Positions 1-5,966 of a DNA stretch of 6,543 bases are shown one piece after another. The notes beneath the pieces are model-generated. The model saw only the letters and a program-made list of their open reading frames with translations, was not told where the DNA came from and ran no database searches. The DNA lies in NCBI GenBank assembly GCA_015487825.1, contig WFOZ01000415.1, forward strand, positions 1 to 6,543. The letters run 5' to 3'. Position 1 is the first letter of the stretch, and each line of letters starts with the position of its first letter. The DNA is from Planctomycetaceae bacterium (lineage in GTDB: Bacteria > Planctomycetota > Planctomycetia > Planctomycetales > Planctomycetaceae). A program made the position numbers and the translations under genes.

Positions 1-2418
1 AAATGAAAGCGTGCTGTTAGAAAGTGCCAACGCATGATGCGGTACTACACTTTCCGTTCGACGGTAACATTCGTTAACGCTGGCTTCGTCGAAAACAACC
101 AGAAATTTCATTTGCTTTTCGTAGGCCGTTTGAAAATACATGCTGCGCCGTTTGTTTGTCTGGCCTTTGAGATGATCAACTTCCGGGCCCCCTTCGGTCG
201 TATCTAACTCGCCAGCTACATGCAGAATGCTGTCCCGAATCGCTTCAGCCTCTAAACGTCTACTATTCATCCGCCAGAGGAAATGGTTGTCTTCGTCATA
301 TTGGAAATTTAATTTTGCAGCCTCAAGACTGGAGGACTTCATGCGATAGGCATTCGATGTGACAATCAGGTGATGGAGTTTTTTCATGCTCCAGCCGTTT
401 TCCATAAACTCGACCGCTAACCAATCAAGTAGTTCCACATGTCGAGGACGTTTGCTGCGCAGGCCAAAGTCAAAAACATTATCGACCAAAGGAGCCCCAA
501 AATGCCTGAGCCAAATATGATTGACTGCAACGCGAGCTGTCAATGGATTTTTTTTATTCGCAATCCAGTGAGCTAACGCCGTGCGGCGTCCTGTACTGAA
601 TTTGACATAAGGTGCACGTCGCAGAGCCTCAGCTTCTTTGTAAGTTTTTTCTGACCTGAGAGAAGCTTGTAAAGAAGTATATTTTTTTCCCGGTTGTTCG
701 AGCAATTTAGTTGCTTTCGTAACCTTAACCTTCGCGGCTTCAAACTCTTTTTCAATCTTCTTTCTTGTCGTCTTATCAGCCTTCAAAAGTTTCTGCTCGG
801 CGCGAACCACTGCTTCTTTTGCCTTTGCCAATTCGTATTGACACGCTGCAAACGCTGCGGCTGTTACTAATTCGGATAATTTATCCTTCGCTGTGTTTTC
901 CTGAGAACGAGCCACATCCGCAGCATGAGAAGTGCGTAAAGTTATCGGCCGAAGCTTTGCGGTAACGAGAGAAGCCTCTGCGATGAGTACTTTCTGCCGG
1001 GCATCTGCATCCTGGTGTTGATCGTTTGCTGCCAATTCAGCCCTAGCTTTTTTCAAAGCTACTTCTGCAGTCTGGATTGCCTTTTCTGCTACCTGCAAAT
1101 TATCCTTGAGCACAAAAGGCTGGAGAGCCGGATGGTACGCTTCCAGAGGCAAAGAAATGGGTATGATTTTCAGTTCTTCAAACGATAGCACTTCCGGTAT
1201 TTCCGGCAAGATAACCAGACTTTTGTCAGGCTGCGTTGCATCACCACGAATATACAAATAAGTAGGAGCTTCGGGAAAAGCATCAAATACTCTCGACAAA
1301 CCATTCCTGTTCAGATTGGTTTCTCCAGGTACTGCGTCCATGCGCACCTGGTGTGGTTCGAAGAAAGCTCGCATGCGATAGTAGTCCATCTGTGAAATCG
1401 GATCGTATTTGTGATCGTGACACTTCGCGCAATTCATCGTCAGGCCAAGAAATGCTTTCGATGTGTGCTCGATTGTTGTCTCAATCCACGTATCACGATT
1501 GAACAGATACCAGTTTCGCACCAAAAAACCTGTCGCACGTAGCGTATTGGGGTCGGTCGGTGCAACCTCGTCTCCAGCCAGCATTTCGACAATCATCCGA
1601 TCATAAGGCTTATCTTCATTCAACGACTGAATAATCCAATCCCGCCATCGCCAGATGTGACGATGGCTGTTACGAACTTCCTGTCTGTAACCAGACCAGT
1701 CACTGTAACGCCAGATATCCATCCAATGTCGCCCCCACCGCTCACCATAACGTGGGCTCTCGAGAAGCTTGCGGACAACTTTTTCATAACGGTCTACCGA
1801 ATCGTCTTCAAGGAATGCCTGCAACTGCTGCTGTGTTGGTGGCAAGCCTATCAAATCGAGATAGACGCGACGTAAAAGGATCGATTTATCTGCCGCTGCA
1901 ACAGGAACCAGGCCCATTTCTTCATGTTGAATCGCCAGAAAAGCGTCGACCGGATTGCTCACCCAATCTGTATTTTTCACATGTGGCACTTCAGCACGAA
2001 CCGGTATTTTATAAGCCCAATGTTCGTGAGGATCGTTTGGAGTTTCTTCCGGTGGCGAGTGAGCCCCCTGATTGATCCACGTTCGGATCAGTGCGATCTC
2101 TTCGGACTTTAACGCCCCACCCTCTTGCGAAGGGGGCATCCGCTCGTCTTCCCCAGCCGTGATGCGTTCGATAAGCAGACTTTCATCCGCTTTACCCAAG
2201 ACAATGACCTCGCCGCTGTCACCACCTTGAAGCATCAGTGACCGTGTTTCCAGTCGTAGTTCTCCATCCTGCTTCAGTGCACCGTGACACGAATAACACT
2301 TTGCTGACAAAATCGGCTTGATCTGTTTCAGGTAATCAACCTTGTTTTCAGCAAATACACAATCGCTGAGTACACCGGTAACAAACCAGTAGACGATGAC
2401 GAAACGCAAATGATCCAT
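1..2418 (-). CDS. PSD1-type planctomycete cytochrome c / DUF1549 / DUF1553 protein, C-terminus cut by the window edge
   Basis: Reading leftward from the ATG at 2418, the frame stays open for 806 codons to the window edge. Residues 1-24 form a Sec signal peptide: a short start, a hydrophobic run FVIVYWFVTGVL, and a likely cut after CVFA. A heme-binding C-Y-S-C-H sits at residues 41-45 (planctomycete cytochrome c domain). The DUF1549-like block spans about 155-345 and includes RWGRHWMDIWRYSD from residue 227 and a second heme motif, C-A-K-C-H-D-H-K, at 330-337. An Ala/Lys/Glu-rich, probably coiled-coil segment covers about 437-600. DUF1553 starts near 607 (STGRRTALAHWI, then ARVAVNHIWLRHFG) and runs to the edge; P-H-H-A-L-A-L-S-N near the end matches the family's usual PLQALALLN, so I estimate on the order of 100 residues are missing. 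The family is exported and probably heme-bearing, but its biochemical role is not established. A DUF1501 gene often follows such genes; that would lie outside the window. An alternative in-frame ATG at 2454 lacks a good ribosome site, whereas GAGAG lies 5 nt before the chosen start. Confidence 0.93.
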   Translation of the reverse strand, partial: MDHLRFVIVYWFVTGVLSDCVFAENKVDYLKQIKPILSAKCYSCHGALKQDGELRLETRSLMLQGGDSGEVIVLGKADESLLIERITAGEDERMPPSQEGGALKSEEIALIRTWINQGAHSPPEETPNDPHEHWAYKIPVRAEVPHVKNTDWVSNPVDAFLAIQHEEMGLVPVAAADKSILLRRVYLDLIGLPPTQQQLQAFLEDDSVDRYEKVVRKLLESPRYGERWGRHWMDIWRYSDWSGYRQEVRNSHRHIWRWRDWIIQSLNEDKPYDRMIVEMLAGDEVAPTDPNTLRATGFLVRNWYLFNRDTWIETTIEHTSKAFLGLTMNCAKCHDHKYDPISQMDYYRMRAFFEPHQVRMDAVPGETNLNRNGLSRVFDAFPEAPTYLYIRGDATQPDKSLVILPEIPEVLSFEELKIIPISLPLEAYHPALQPFVLKDNLQVAEKAIQTAEVALKKARAELAANDQHQDADARQKVLIAEASLVTAKLRPITLRTSHAADVARSQENTAKDKLSELVTAAAFAACQYELAKAKEAVVRAEQKLLKADKTTRKKIEKEFEAAKVKVTKATKLLEQPGKKYTSLQASLRSEKTYKEAEALRRAPYVKFSTGRRTALAHWIANKKNPLTARVAVNHIWLRHFGAPLVDNVFDFGLRSKRPRHVELLDWLAVEFMENGWSMKKLHHLIVTSNAYRMKSSSLEAAKLNFQYDEDNHFLWRMNSRRLEAEAIRDSILHVAGELDTTEGGPEVDHLKGQTNKRRSMYFQTAYEKQMKFLVVFDEASVNECYRRTESVVPHHALALSNSTLSF

Positions 2419-2423
2419 TAAGG

Positions 2424-2430
2424 CTCTCTT
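2424..2430 (-). promoter_or_regulatory. Ribosome binding site deciding the PSD1 start
   Basis: On the minus strand AAGAGAG lies 5 nt upstream of the ATG at 2418. The two upstream in-frame ATGs (2454 and 2451) have only TTGAGA before them, and an in-frame TGA at 2463-2461 closes the frame. This favours the start at 2418, although a start at 2454 would add a lysine/arginine-rich stretch that would also suit a signal peptide. Confidence 0.5.
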
Positions 2431-2555
2431 TTTCAAGGACCGATTCCCCATCATTCTCAATCAGATTTTAATACGAGAAGCAGAAGCAGGAATGCATACA
2501 GCTCCACACTTGCTTCAAAATCAGCAATATTTCACAGACTAACCCAGCACGGCTG

Positions 2556-2617
2556 GTTTGTTTTGACAGCCGTAACCAAACAGATATCTTTCTATAGTTT
2601 GCAAGCCGTTCGCAAAC
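2556..2617. repeat. Two copies of a GTTTG ... GCCGT-N3-CAAAC motif
   Basis: GCCGTAACCAAAC (2569-2581) and GCCGTTCGCAAAC (2605-2617) share GCCGT-N3-CAAAC and start 36 bp apart. Each is preceded by a GTTTG (2556-2560 and 2597-2601) that can pair with its CAAAC. The arrangement could be a pair of protein-binding sites or alternative hairpins. The motifs are short, so chance cannot be excluded. The location is 138 to 199 bp upstream of the PSD1 start. Confidence 0.3.
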
Positions 2618-2618
2618 T
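2596..2618. repeat. Perfect 7-bp inverted repeat with 9-bp spacer
   Basis: AGTTTGC (2596-2602) and GCAAACT (2612-2618) are exact inverted copies around a 9-nt loop. A short TTTT (2617-2621 region) follows on the plus strand, but no gene ends nearby and the stem is short, so an intrinsic terminator is unlikely. A binding site for a dimeric regulator, or a small RNA hairpin in a long leader, is equally possible. Confidence 0.35.
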
Positions 2619-2637
2619 TTTACCGTTGGTAATATAT

Positions 2638-2648
2638 TGCCATTGGCA
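2638..2648. repeat. TGCCA-T-TGGCA palindrome
   Basis: This is a perfect 5-1-5 dyad about 20 bp to the right of the AGTTTGC/GCAAACT repeat. It could be an operator for an unknown dimeric regulator. It does not fit a sigma-54 promoter, because the GG and GC elements are not at the required spacing. Confidence 0.25.
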
Positions 2649-2689
2649 TACTGCAAGAATACTTGGCCTTAACAACAACATCAAACAGA

Positions 2690-2718
2690 TTGACAGGAAA
2701 TCCAGTAAGAGAGATAAA
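2690..2718 (+). promoter_or_regulatory. Candidate sigma-70-type promoter (distal)
   Basis: A perfect TTGACA (2690-2695) is followed after exactly 17 bp by GATAAA (2713-2718), which matches TATAAT at 4 of 6 positions. A transcript starting here would give the gntR operon a leader of about 310 nt containing the stem-loop at 2842-2880. Planctomycete promoters are poorly defined, so this is only a pattern match. Confidence 0.3.
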
Positions 2719-2841
2719 TTTTTTCCCCACCACCTGTTAGCAACATTCTGAATCTAAAAGAATTGCAATACGTAGGGAGAGGACAAAAAGATCTCGCATC
2801 GCAATGATGCAGCCCCCCTTCGAACCTCTGCCTTTCAAGAA

Positions 2842-2880
2842 CTGATGAGAGTTAAAGAAGTTTCATTAAGTGACTCTCAG
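2842..2880 (+). other. Possible stem-loop in the leader of the gntR operon
   Basis: GAGAGT (2847-2852) and ACTCTC (2873-2878) are exact inverted copies. The pairing can be extended to CTGA...GAGT / ACTCTCAG with a 3-nt bulge. Inside it, two TTAA tetramers can also pair. No U-tract follows, so this is not a normal terminator. It would be present in RNA only if transcription starts upstream, for example at the candidate promoter near 2690. Confidence 0.25.
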
Positions 2881-2884
2881 CTTC

Positions 2885-2898
2885 AAATAGAACTATTT
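2885..2898. promoter_or_regulatory. AAATAG-AA-CTATTT dyad, possible second operator
   Basis: A 6-2-6 inverted repeat lies about 67 bp to the left of the centre of the main palindrome at 2951-2967. It does not contain the GT-N3-AC core of that palindrome, so if it is a binding site it probably serves another protein. AT-rich dyads of this length do arise by chance. Confidence 0.25.
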
Positions 2899-2936
2899 AC
2901 TGATATTAAATACGGAGATGCGTAAACGCTGAACAC

Positions 2937-2967
2937 TTGACGAAACAGCAATTATGTCATACATAAT
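2937..2967 (+). promoter_or_regulatory. Candidate proximal promoter of the gntR operon
   Basis: TTGACG (2937-2942; 5 of 6 to TTGACA) and CATAAT (2962-2967; 5 of 6 to TATAAT) are separated by 19 bp, longer than the ideal 17. The -10 hexamer is part of the right arm of the inverted repeat at 2951-2967, the classical arrangement for repression by blocking polymerase. Transcription would begin near 2974, giving a leader of about 60 nt. Confidence 0.35.
2951..2967. promoter_or_regulatory. Candidate GntR/FCD operator, 7-3-7 palindrome
   Basis: ATTATGTCATACATAAT is a perfect 7-bp inverted repeat around CAT, centred 76 bp before the gntR start. Its centre reads GT-N3-AC, the conserved core of operators of FadR-subfamily GntR regulators (family knowledge: TNGTNNNACNA). 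The outer T/A of that consensus is replaced by A/T here. The regulator gene directly downstream is of that subfamily, so autoregulation is the simplest reading. I did not find a second good copy in the window. Confidence 0.55.
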
Positions 2968-3034
2968 AAGTCATTCACTGTTTAGGATTTACCAATAAAG
3001 CCCCAATTACAATCAATAACATGATTTATTTCAC

Positions 3035-3745
3035 ATGAACACTGCCCAATACCACAGCCCCCTGTCTGAAGATTTAGCAGAGCGTTTAAGGCGGCGGATT
3101 CAGGCGGAACGGCTTGTTGATGGTGATTTTTTTACGACTGAATTGCAGTTGGTTGAGGAATATCAGGTTTCTCGAAGTATTGTTCGCGAGGCGGTCAGTC
3201 GGCTTTGTGCGTTTGGGATGCTTGAAGGGCGGAAGCGCAAGGGGCTGATTGTACGGCGTCCTGATCCGGTGAAACTGCTTTCAGAAAGCTTGCCTTCGCT
3301 GGCTGCATCGCAACGCGATTTCGATGAGCTGTCTCGTTTGCGATATGTCATTGAAATTGGTGCGATTGAACTGGCTGTTACCTGTGCTACAGACGAGCAA
3401 ATTGAACAACTTGCAACTCTGGCAAGTGAGTTTGAATCTGCTGTTCGAAATGATGTAGGAAACGCGCAGGAAGATGAACTGGAATTGGCTTTTCACGGAT
3501 TGATTCTGCAAATGACCGGCTCTCCACTCATTGCGGGCTTACAGCAAGTGCTTAGTGAATTTTTTGCCGCCAGTAAGGTAGAAGACGCAATTCAGGCAGA
3601 ACGTTCCGATGAGAGAGTTGTCTGGCAGCATCATGAAATTGTCTCCGCGATTCGTGATCGAGACGTTGACCGCGCCCGTTCTTTGATGCGCGCACATTTT
3701 CGAGAATTGCTTTCTCCTGAAGTAAAGGAAACAGAGGATGAATAA
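3035..3745 (+). CDS. GntR-family transcription regulator, FadR/FCD subfamily
   Basis: A 236-residue cytoplasmic DNA-binding protein, a normal length for the subfamily. Residues about 10-76 form the GntR winged helix-turn-helix: LVEEYQVSRSIVREAVSRL holds the recognition helix with R47 and R51, then GMLEGRKRKGLIV forms the wing. Residues about 95-226 form the all-helical FCD ligand-binding domain. Expected metal ligands are H154, H199 and H221. The fourth, usually Asp four residues before the first His, is E150 here. FCD proteins commonly bind small carboxylates or sugar acids and release DNA when they do. The start is the first ATG after an in-frame TAA at 3017. No Shine-Dalgarno sequence is visible before it, unlike the next two genes. 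The gene overlaps the next by 8 nt and is preceded by a palindrome matching the subfamily's operator core, so it probably represses its own operon (inference). The specific ligand cannot be read from sequence. Confidence 0.93.
   Translation: MNTAQYHSPLSEDLAERLRRRIQAERLVDGDFFTTELQLVEEYQVSRSIVREAVSRLCAFGMLEGRKRKGLIVRRPDPVKLLSESLPSLAASQRDFDELSRLRYVIEIGAIELAVTCATDEQIEQLATLASEFESAVRNDVGNAQEDELELAFHGLILQMTGSPLIAGLQQVLSEFFAASKVEDAIQAERSDERVVWQHHEIVSAIRDRDVDRARSLMRAHFRELLSPEVKETEDE
3725..3729 (+). promoter_or_regulatory. Ribosome binding site of the hydrolase-like gene, inside gntR
   Basis: AAGGA lies 8 nt before the ATG at 3738, within the last codons of the regulator gene. With the 8-nt gene overlap it points to translational coupling between regulator and enzyme. 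It also fixes the start, which is supported independently by the signal peptide directly after it. Confidence 0.6.
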
Positions 3746-5966
3746 CAAAAGTGGCATCTGCCAGTTTTATCGGATTTTCTTCCTGGGATTGATCGTTGTG
3801 ATTACTGGGTTTCAACCTTGTGAAGCGGCGACAACAGATGTTTGTGTTGTTATCGGTTCCGAGGCTGATCCGCTGGAACGATATGCCGCGGATGAATTGT
3901 GCGGTTATTTCGATCAACTGTTCGGTATCAAAACGCAACCGGTAACAGAGATTCCCGAATCGTCCAAAGCGGTTTTGCTTGTTGGAAATCCGAAATCAAA
4001 TTCATTGGTCGCAAAGGCATTGAGCAAAAAAGAGTGGCCGAAACTGAGTGATCAGGGATTATTTCTAAAGCGAACAGAACTGGATGGAAAATCAACCCTT
4101 GTTATCGGTGGCGGCAGTCCGGTGGCGACCATGTGGGCGGTGTATGAACTGGTCGAACGGTGGGGCGTACGGTATTTGATTGATCAGGATGTCTATCCTG
4201 AAAAAAGTGAATGGACCGTGGTTCCAGATCTTGATGTGGTGATGGAACCGAATATGCGAATTCGCTGTTGGCGATTGGTGAATGACTTAGCGGATGGACC
4301 AGTTTCGTGGTCGCTGAAAGAGAATCAGCGGTTTTTGCATCAAATCGCGAAGATGAAATATAACCGCATTCATGTTGCAGTCTGGCCGATTCAGCCGTTT
4401 GTGCATTACACCTTTCGCGGGATGGAGAAACCGCCGGGCGTGTTGTATTTCGGACAAAAACACCCGATCGATAACGATACCATTGGTCGCAAAAAGTTCG
4501 GCAACATGAAAGTATTCACGAATCCAGAATTCGTAGGAGCCGAATCGTCGGAAGAAGTCAGACGGCGAGCGATCGGACTGGTGAAGGGGATTCTCGCAGA
4601 AGCCAGAAGCCTTGGGATGGAAACGGGACTTTCGATTGCTCCGCTGGAATGGCCCAAAGAATTTGTGAAAGTGTTGCCAGGCTCTGAACCTGTCAAACAA
4701 TTGGGAGGGCTCACTGCAGGACCGGGTAAGAAGCAATCGATGGATGATCCATTACTTCGAGAAATGGTCGCAACAATTGTTCGAGCCTACATCGAAACTT
4801 ATCCTGATATCAATTACATACATATCGGAACGCCGGAACATCGCGGATGGACCGGGCAGGCAGAAGAGGCGTACAAACGACTTGCATCGCGATACAAGCT
4901 GGCTGACCTTGGTACTTACGATGAACTTTGTAAAACGGCTCGCAGTCGCACTTCGTTTCCCAGTGGAGGGGCGCGGGTTGAAGCGATGCTGAAGGGTGAC
5001 TTGGCATTCCTCGATTTTTTCGATTCATTGGTTGACGAAAAAAAACTTTTGAGACGACCCGGCGGTGGAAGTGACATCAAACTGGTTTATAGCGGAGTCG
5101 TTGCTGAATTGTTTCCTCTTGTGGCGCGAATGGTTCCTTCTGGCGGCGAAGTGTTGAGCTTTATCGATTACACGGCCAGTCGCCAACTTCGCCAGCGCGA
5201 TTTGCTTCAGCAGGTTCCTCCCAAGCAAACGCCCGCCAGCCTCATTTTTACATTGGCAGATGACAACGTCGGCGTATTGCCACAAACGGCGACCGGTTCG
5301 CTGCATTTGTTGATGGGGGATCTTCGTAAATATCAGTGGTCCGGCTTTTACACGCGATATTGGACGGTCAGCGATCAGGATCCGACGGTGCATTATCTGG
5401 CACGCGCGAGCTGGGATGCTTCTGTGACTCCCCAAAAAGCTTACACCGATCAGATCACGCATGTATGCGGTCCTGATTCGGTTCAGCCTGCTCTCAAGGC
5501 ATTTGCCCTCATCGAAGAAGTGACGTTGGGGCTCGATCAACATGGCCTCGGTTTCGGTTTTCCTGTCCCAGGGATGATGACCAAGCATTACCGAAGCGGC
5601 GGGCTATCTGATGCGATTAAGCAGGATCAAAAACTGTATCAACAGGCGTTAAAACAGATGGAACAGGCGGCGAAGTTCAGCCGTCCCGAAGGGCGAAATT
5701 ATATCGATTGCTTTGTGGGACGGTTACGTTTTGCGGTGCGCTATCTCGATGCAGCCGAAGCGTTCGGAGCAACCGCCAAGGCCGAAAAGGCGAATCAAAT
5801 AGATGAAGCGAAACGTCAAATCGATATCGCCTACATCGCCATCCGCGAAGCGATTGAAGCGTATCTTCCAACAATAAAAGACCACGGCGATTTAGGTGCC
5901 GTCGCGTTGATGAATGAATATTGCTACCGCCCGATCCGAGATAAACGTAAGGAATTACAGAAATGA
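3738..5966 (+). CDS. Exported glycoside-hydrolase-like protein with GH20/GH67-type N-terminal domain and TIM-barrel-like core
   Basis: 742 residues. Residues 1-30 are a Sec signal peptide (hydrophobic FFLGLIVVITG, likely cut after C-E-A). No lipobox is present, so the mature protein is probably periplasmic or secreted. Residues about 33-165 resemble the alpha/beta accessory domain preceding the barrel in GH20 and GH67 enzymes: ERYAADELCGYF, then GNPKSNSLVAKAL, then VIGGGSPVATMWAVYELVERWGVRYL. From about 172 a TIM barrel is suggested: FLHQIAKMKYNRIHVAVWP (199-217) resembles the first barrel repeats, EARSLGMETGLSIAP (288-302) a further strand, and YIHIGTPEHRGW (360-371) the strand-4 end where GH20 has H-x-G-G-D-E. 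E367 is the best general-acid candidate; the neighbouring GH20 Asp is Pro. Residues about 545-740 are mostly helical, with ARASWDASVTPQKAY resembling C-terminal domains of glucuronidase-type enzymes. It likely cleaves a glycan, but the substrate is unknown and loss of activity is possible. It is co-transcribed with the regulator before it and the sialidase-like gene after it. Confidence 0.85.
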   Translation: MNNKSGICQFYRIFFLGLIVVITGFQPCEAATTDVCVVIGSEADPLERYAADELCGYFDQLFGIKTQPVTEIPESSKAVLLVGNPKSNSLVAKALSKKEWPKLSDQGLFLKRTELDGKSTLVIGGGSPVATMWAVYELVERWGVRYLIDQDVYPEKSEWTVVPDLDVVMEPNMRIRCWRLVNDLADGPVSWSLKENQRFLHQIAKMKYNRIHVAVWPIQPFVHYTFRGMEKPPGVLYFGQKHPIDNDTIGRKKFGNMKVFTNPEFVGAESSEEVRRRAIGLVKGILAEARSLGMETGLSIAPLEWPKEFVKVLPGSEPVKQLGGLTAGPGKKQSMDDPLLREMVATIVRAYIETYPDINYIHIGTPEHRGWTGQAEEAYKRLASRYKLADLGTYDELCKTARSRTSFPSGGARVEAMLKGDLAFLDFFDSLVDEKKLLRRPGGGSDIKLVYSGVVAELFPLVARMVPSGGEVLSFIDYTASRQLRQRDLLQQVPPKQTPASLIFTLADDNVGVLPQTATGSLHLLMGDLRKYQWSGFYTRYWTVSDQDPTVHYLARASWDASVTPQKAYTDQITHVCGPDSVQPALKAFALIEEVTLGLDQHGLGFGFPVPGMMTKHYRSGGLSDAIKQDQKLYQQALKQMEQAAKFSRPEGRNYIDCFVGRLRFAVRYLDAAEAFGATAKAEKANQIDEAKRQIDIAYIAIREAIEAYLPTIKDHGDLGAVALMNEYCYRPIRDKRKELQK
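5949..5953 (+). promoter_or_regulatory. Ribosome binding site of the sialidase-like gene
   Basis: AAGGA lies 9 nt before the ATG at 5963, inside the final codons of the hydrolase-like gene. The start and stop overlap as ATGA (5963-5966), so translation is probably coupled. Confidence 0.6.

Larger units (their letters stand above)
2419..3034. other. Divergent intergenic regulatory region, no convincing gene
   Basis: This stretch separates the leftward PSD1 gene from the rightward gntR operon. It is AT-richer than the flanking genes. The only open frames in it are about 60 codons long, lack ribosome sites and show no recognisable protein pattern. It holds several short dyads (2596-2618, 2638-2648, 2842-2880, 2885-2898, 2951-2967), a degenerate direct repeat (2569-2581 and 2605-2617) and two candidate rightward promoters. 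I found no convincing promoter for the PSD1 gene and no clear intrinsic terminator. Confidence 0.75.

Noticed and set aside
549..557. Homopolymer T run that might hide a frameshift in the PSD1 gene
   Set aside because: The conserved DUF1553 sequence continues in the same frame on both sides (A-H-W-I-A-N-K-K-N-P-L-T-A-R), so the frame is intact.
1657..2112. Plus-strand frames of 62 to 107 codons opposite the PSD1 gene
   Set aside because: The PSD1 frame on the other strand is continuous and carries conserved heme and DUF1549 motifs there, so these are shadows.
2612..2621. Possible intrinsic terminator after the AGTTTGC/GCAAACT repeat
   Set aside because: The stem is only 7 bp with 3 GC pairs, the T-run is 4 nt, and no gene on the plus strand ends upstream.
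2644..2656. Sigma-54 promoter suggested by TGGCA followed by TGCA
   Set aside because: The distance between the GG and GC dinucleotides is 8 bp instead of the required 12.
2468..2751. Two 62-codon frames, one on each strand, in the intergenic region
   Set aside because: They overlap each other, have no ribosome site and no recognisable motif. The region is full of dyads typical of regulatory DNA.
3552..3938. 128-codon minus-strand frame across the gntR/hydrolase junction
   Set aside because: It is antisense to two supported genes and to the signal peptide region, with no family resemblance.
4287..4736. 149-codon and 102-codon minus-strand frames in the hydrolase-like gene
   Set aside because: They are antisense to a well-supported gene and overlap each other in different frames, with no recognisable protein features.
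5025..5588. 187-codon open frame on the minus strand
   Set aside because: It lies fully antisense to the hydrolase-like gene, shows no domain pattern, signal peptide or ribosome site, and has the irregular composition of a shadow frame.
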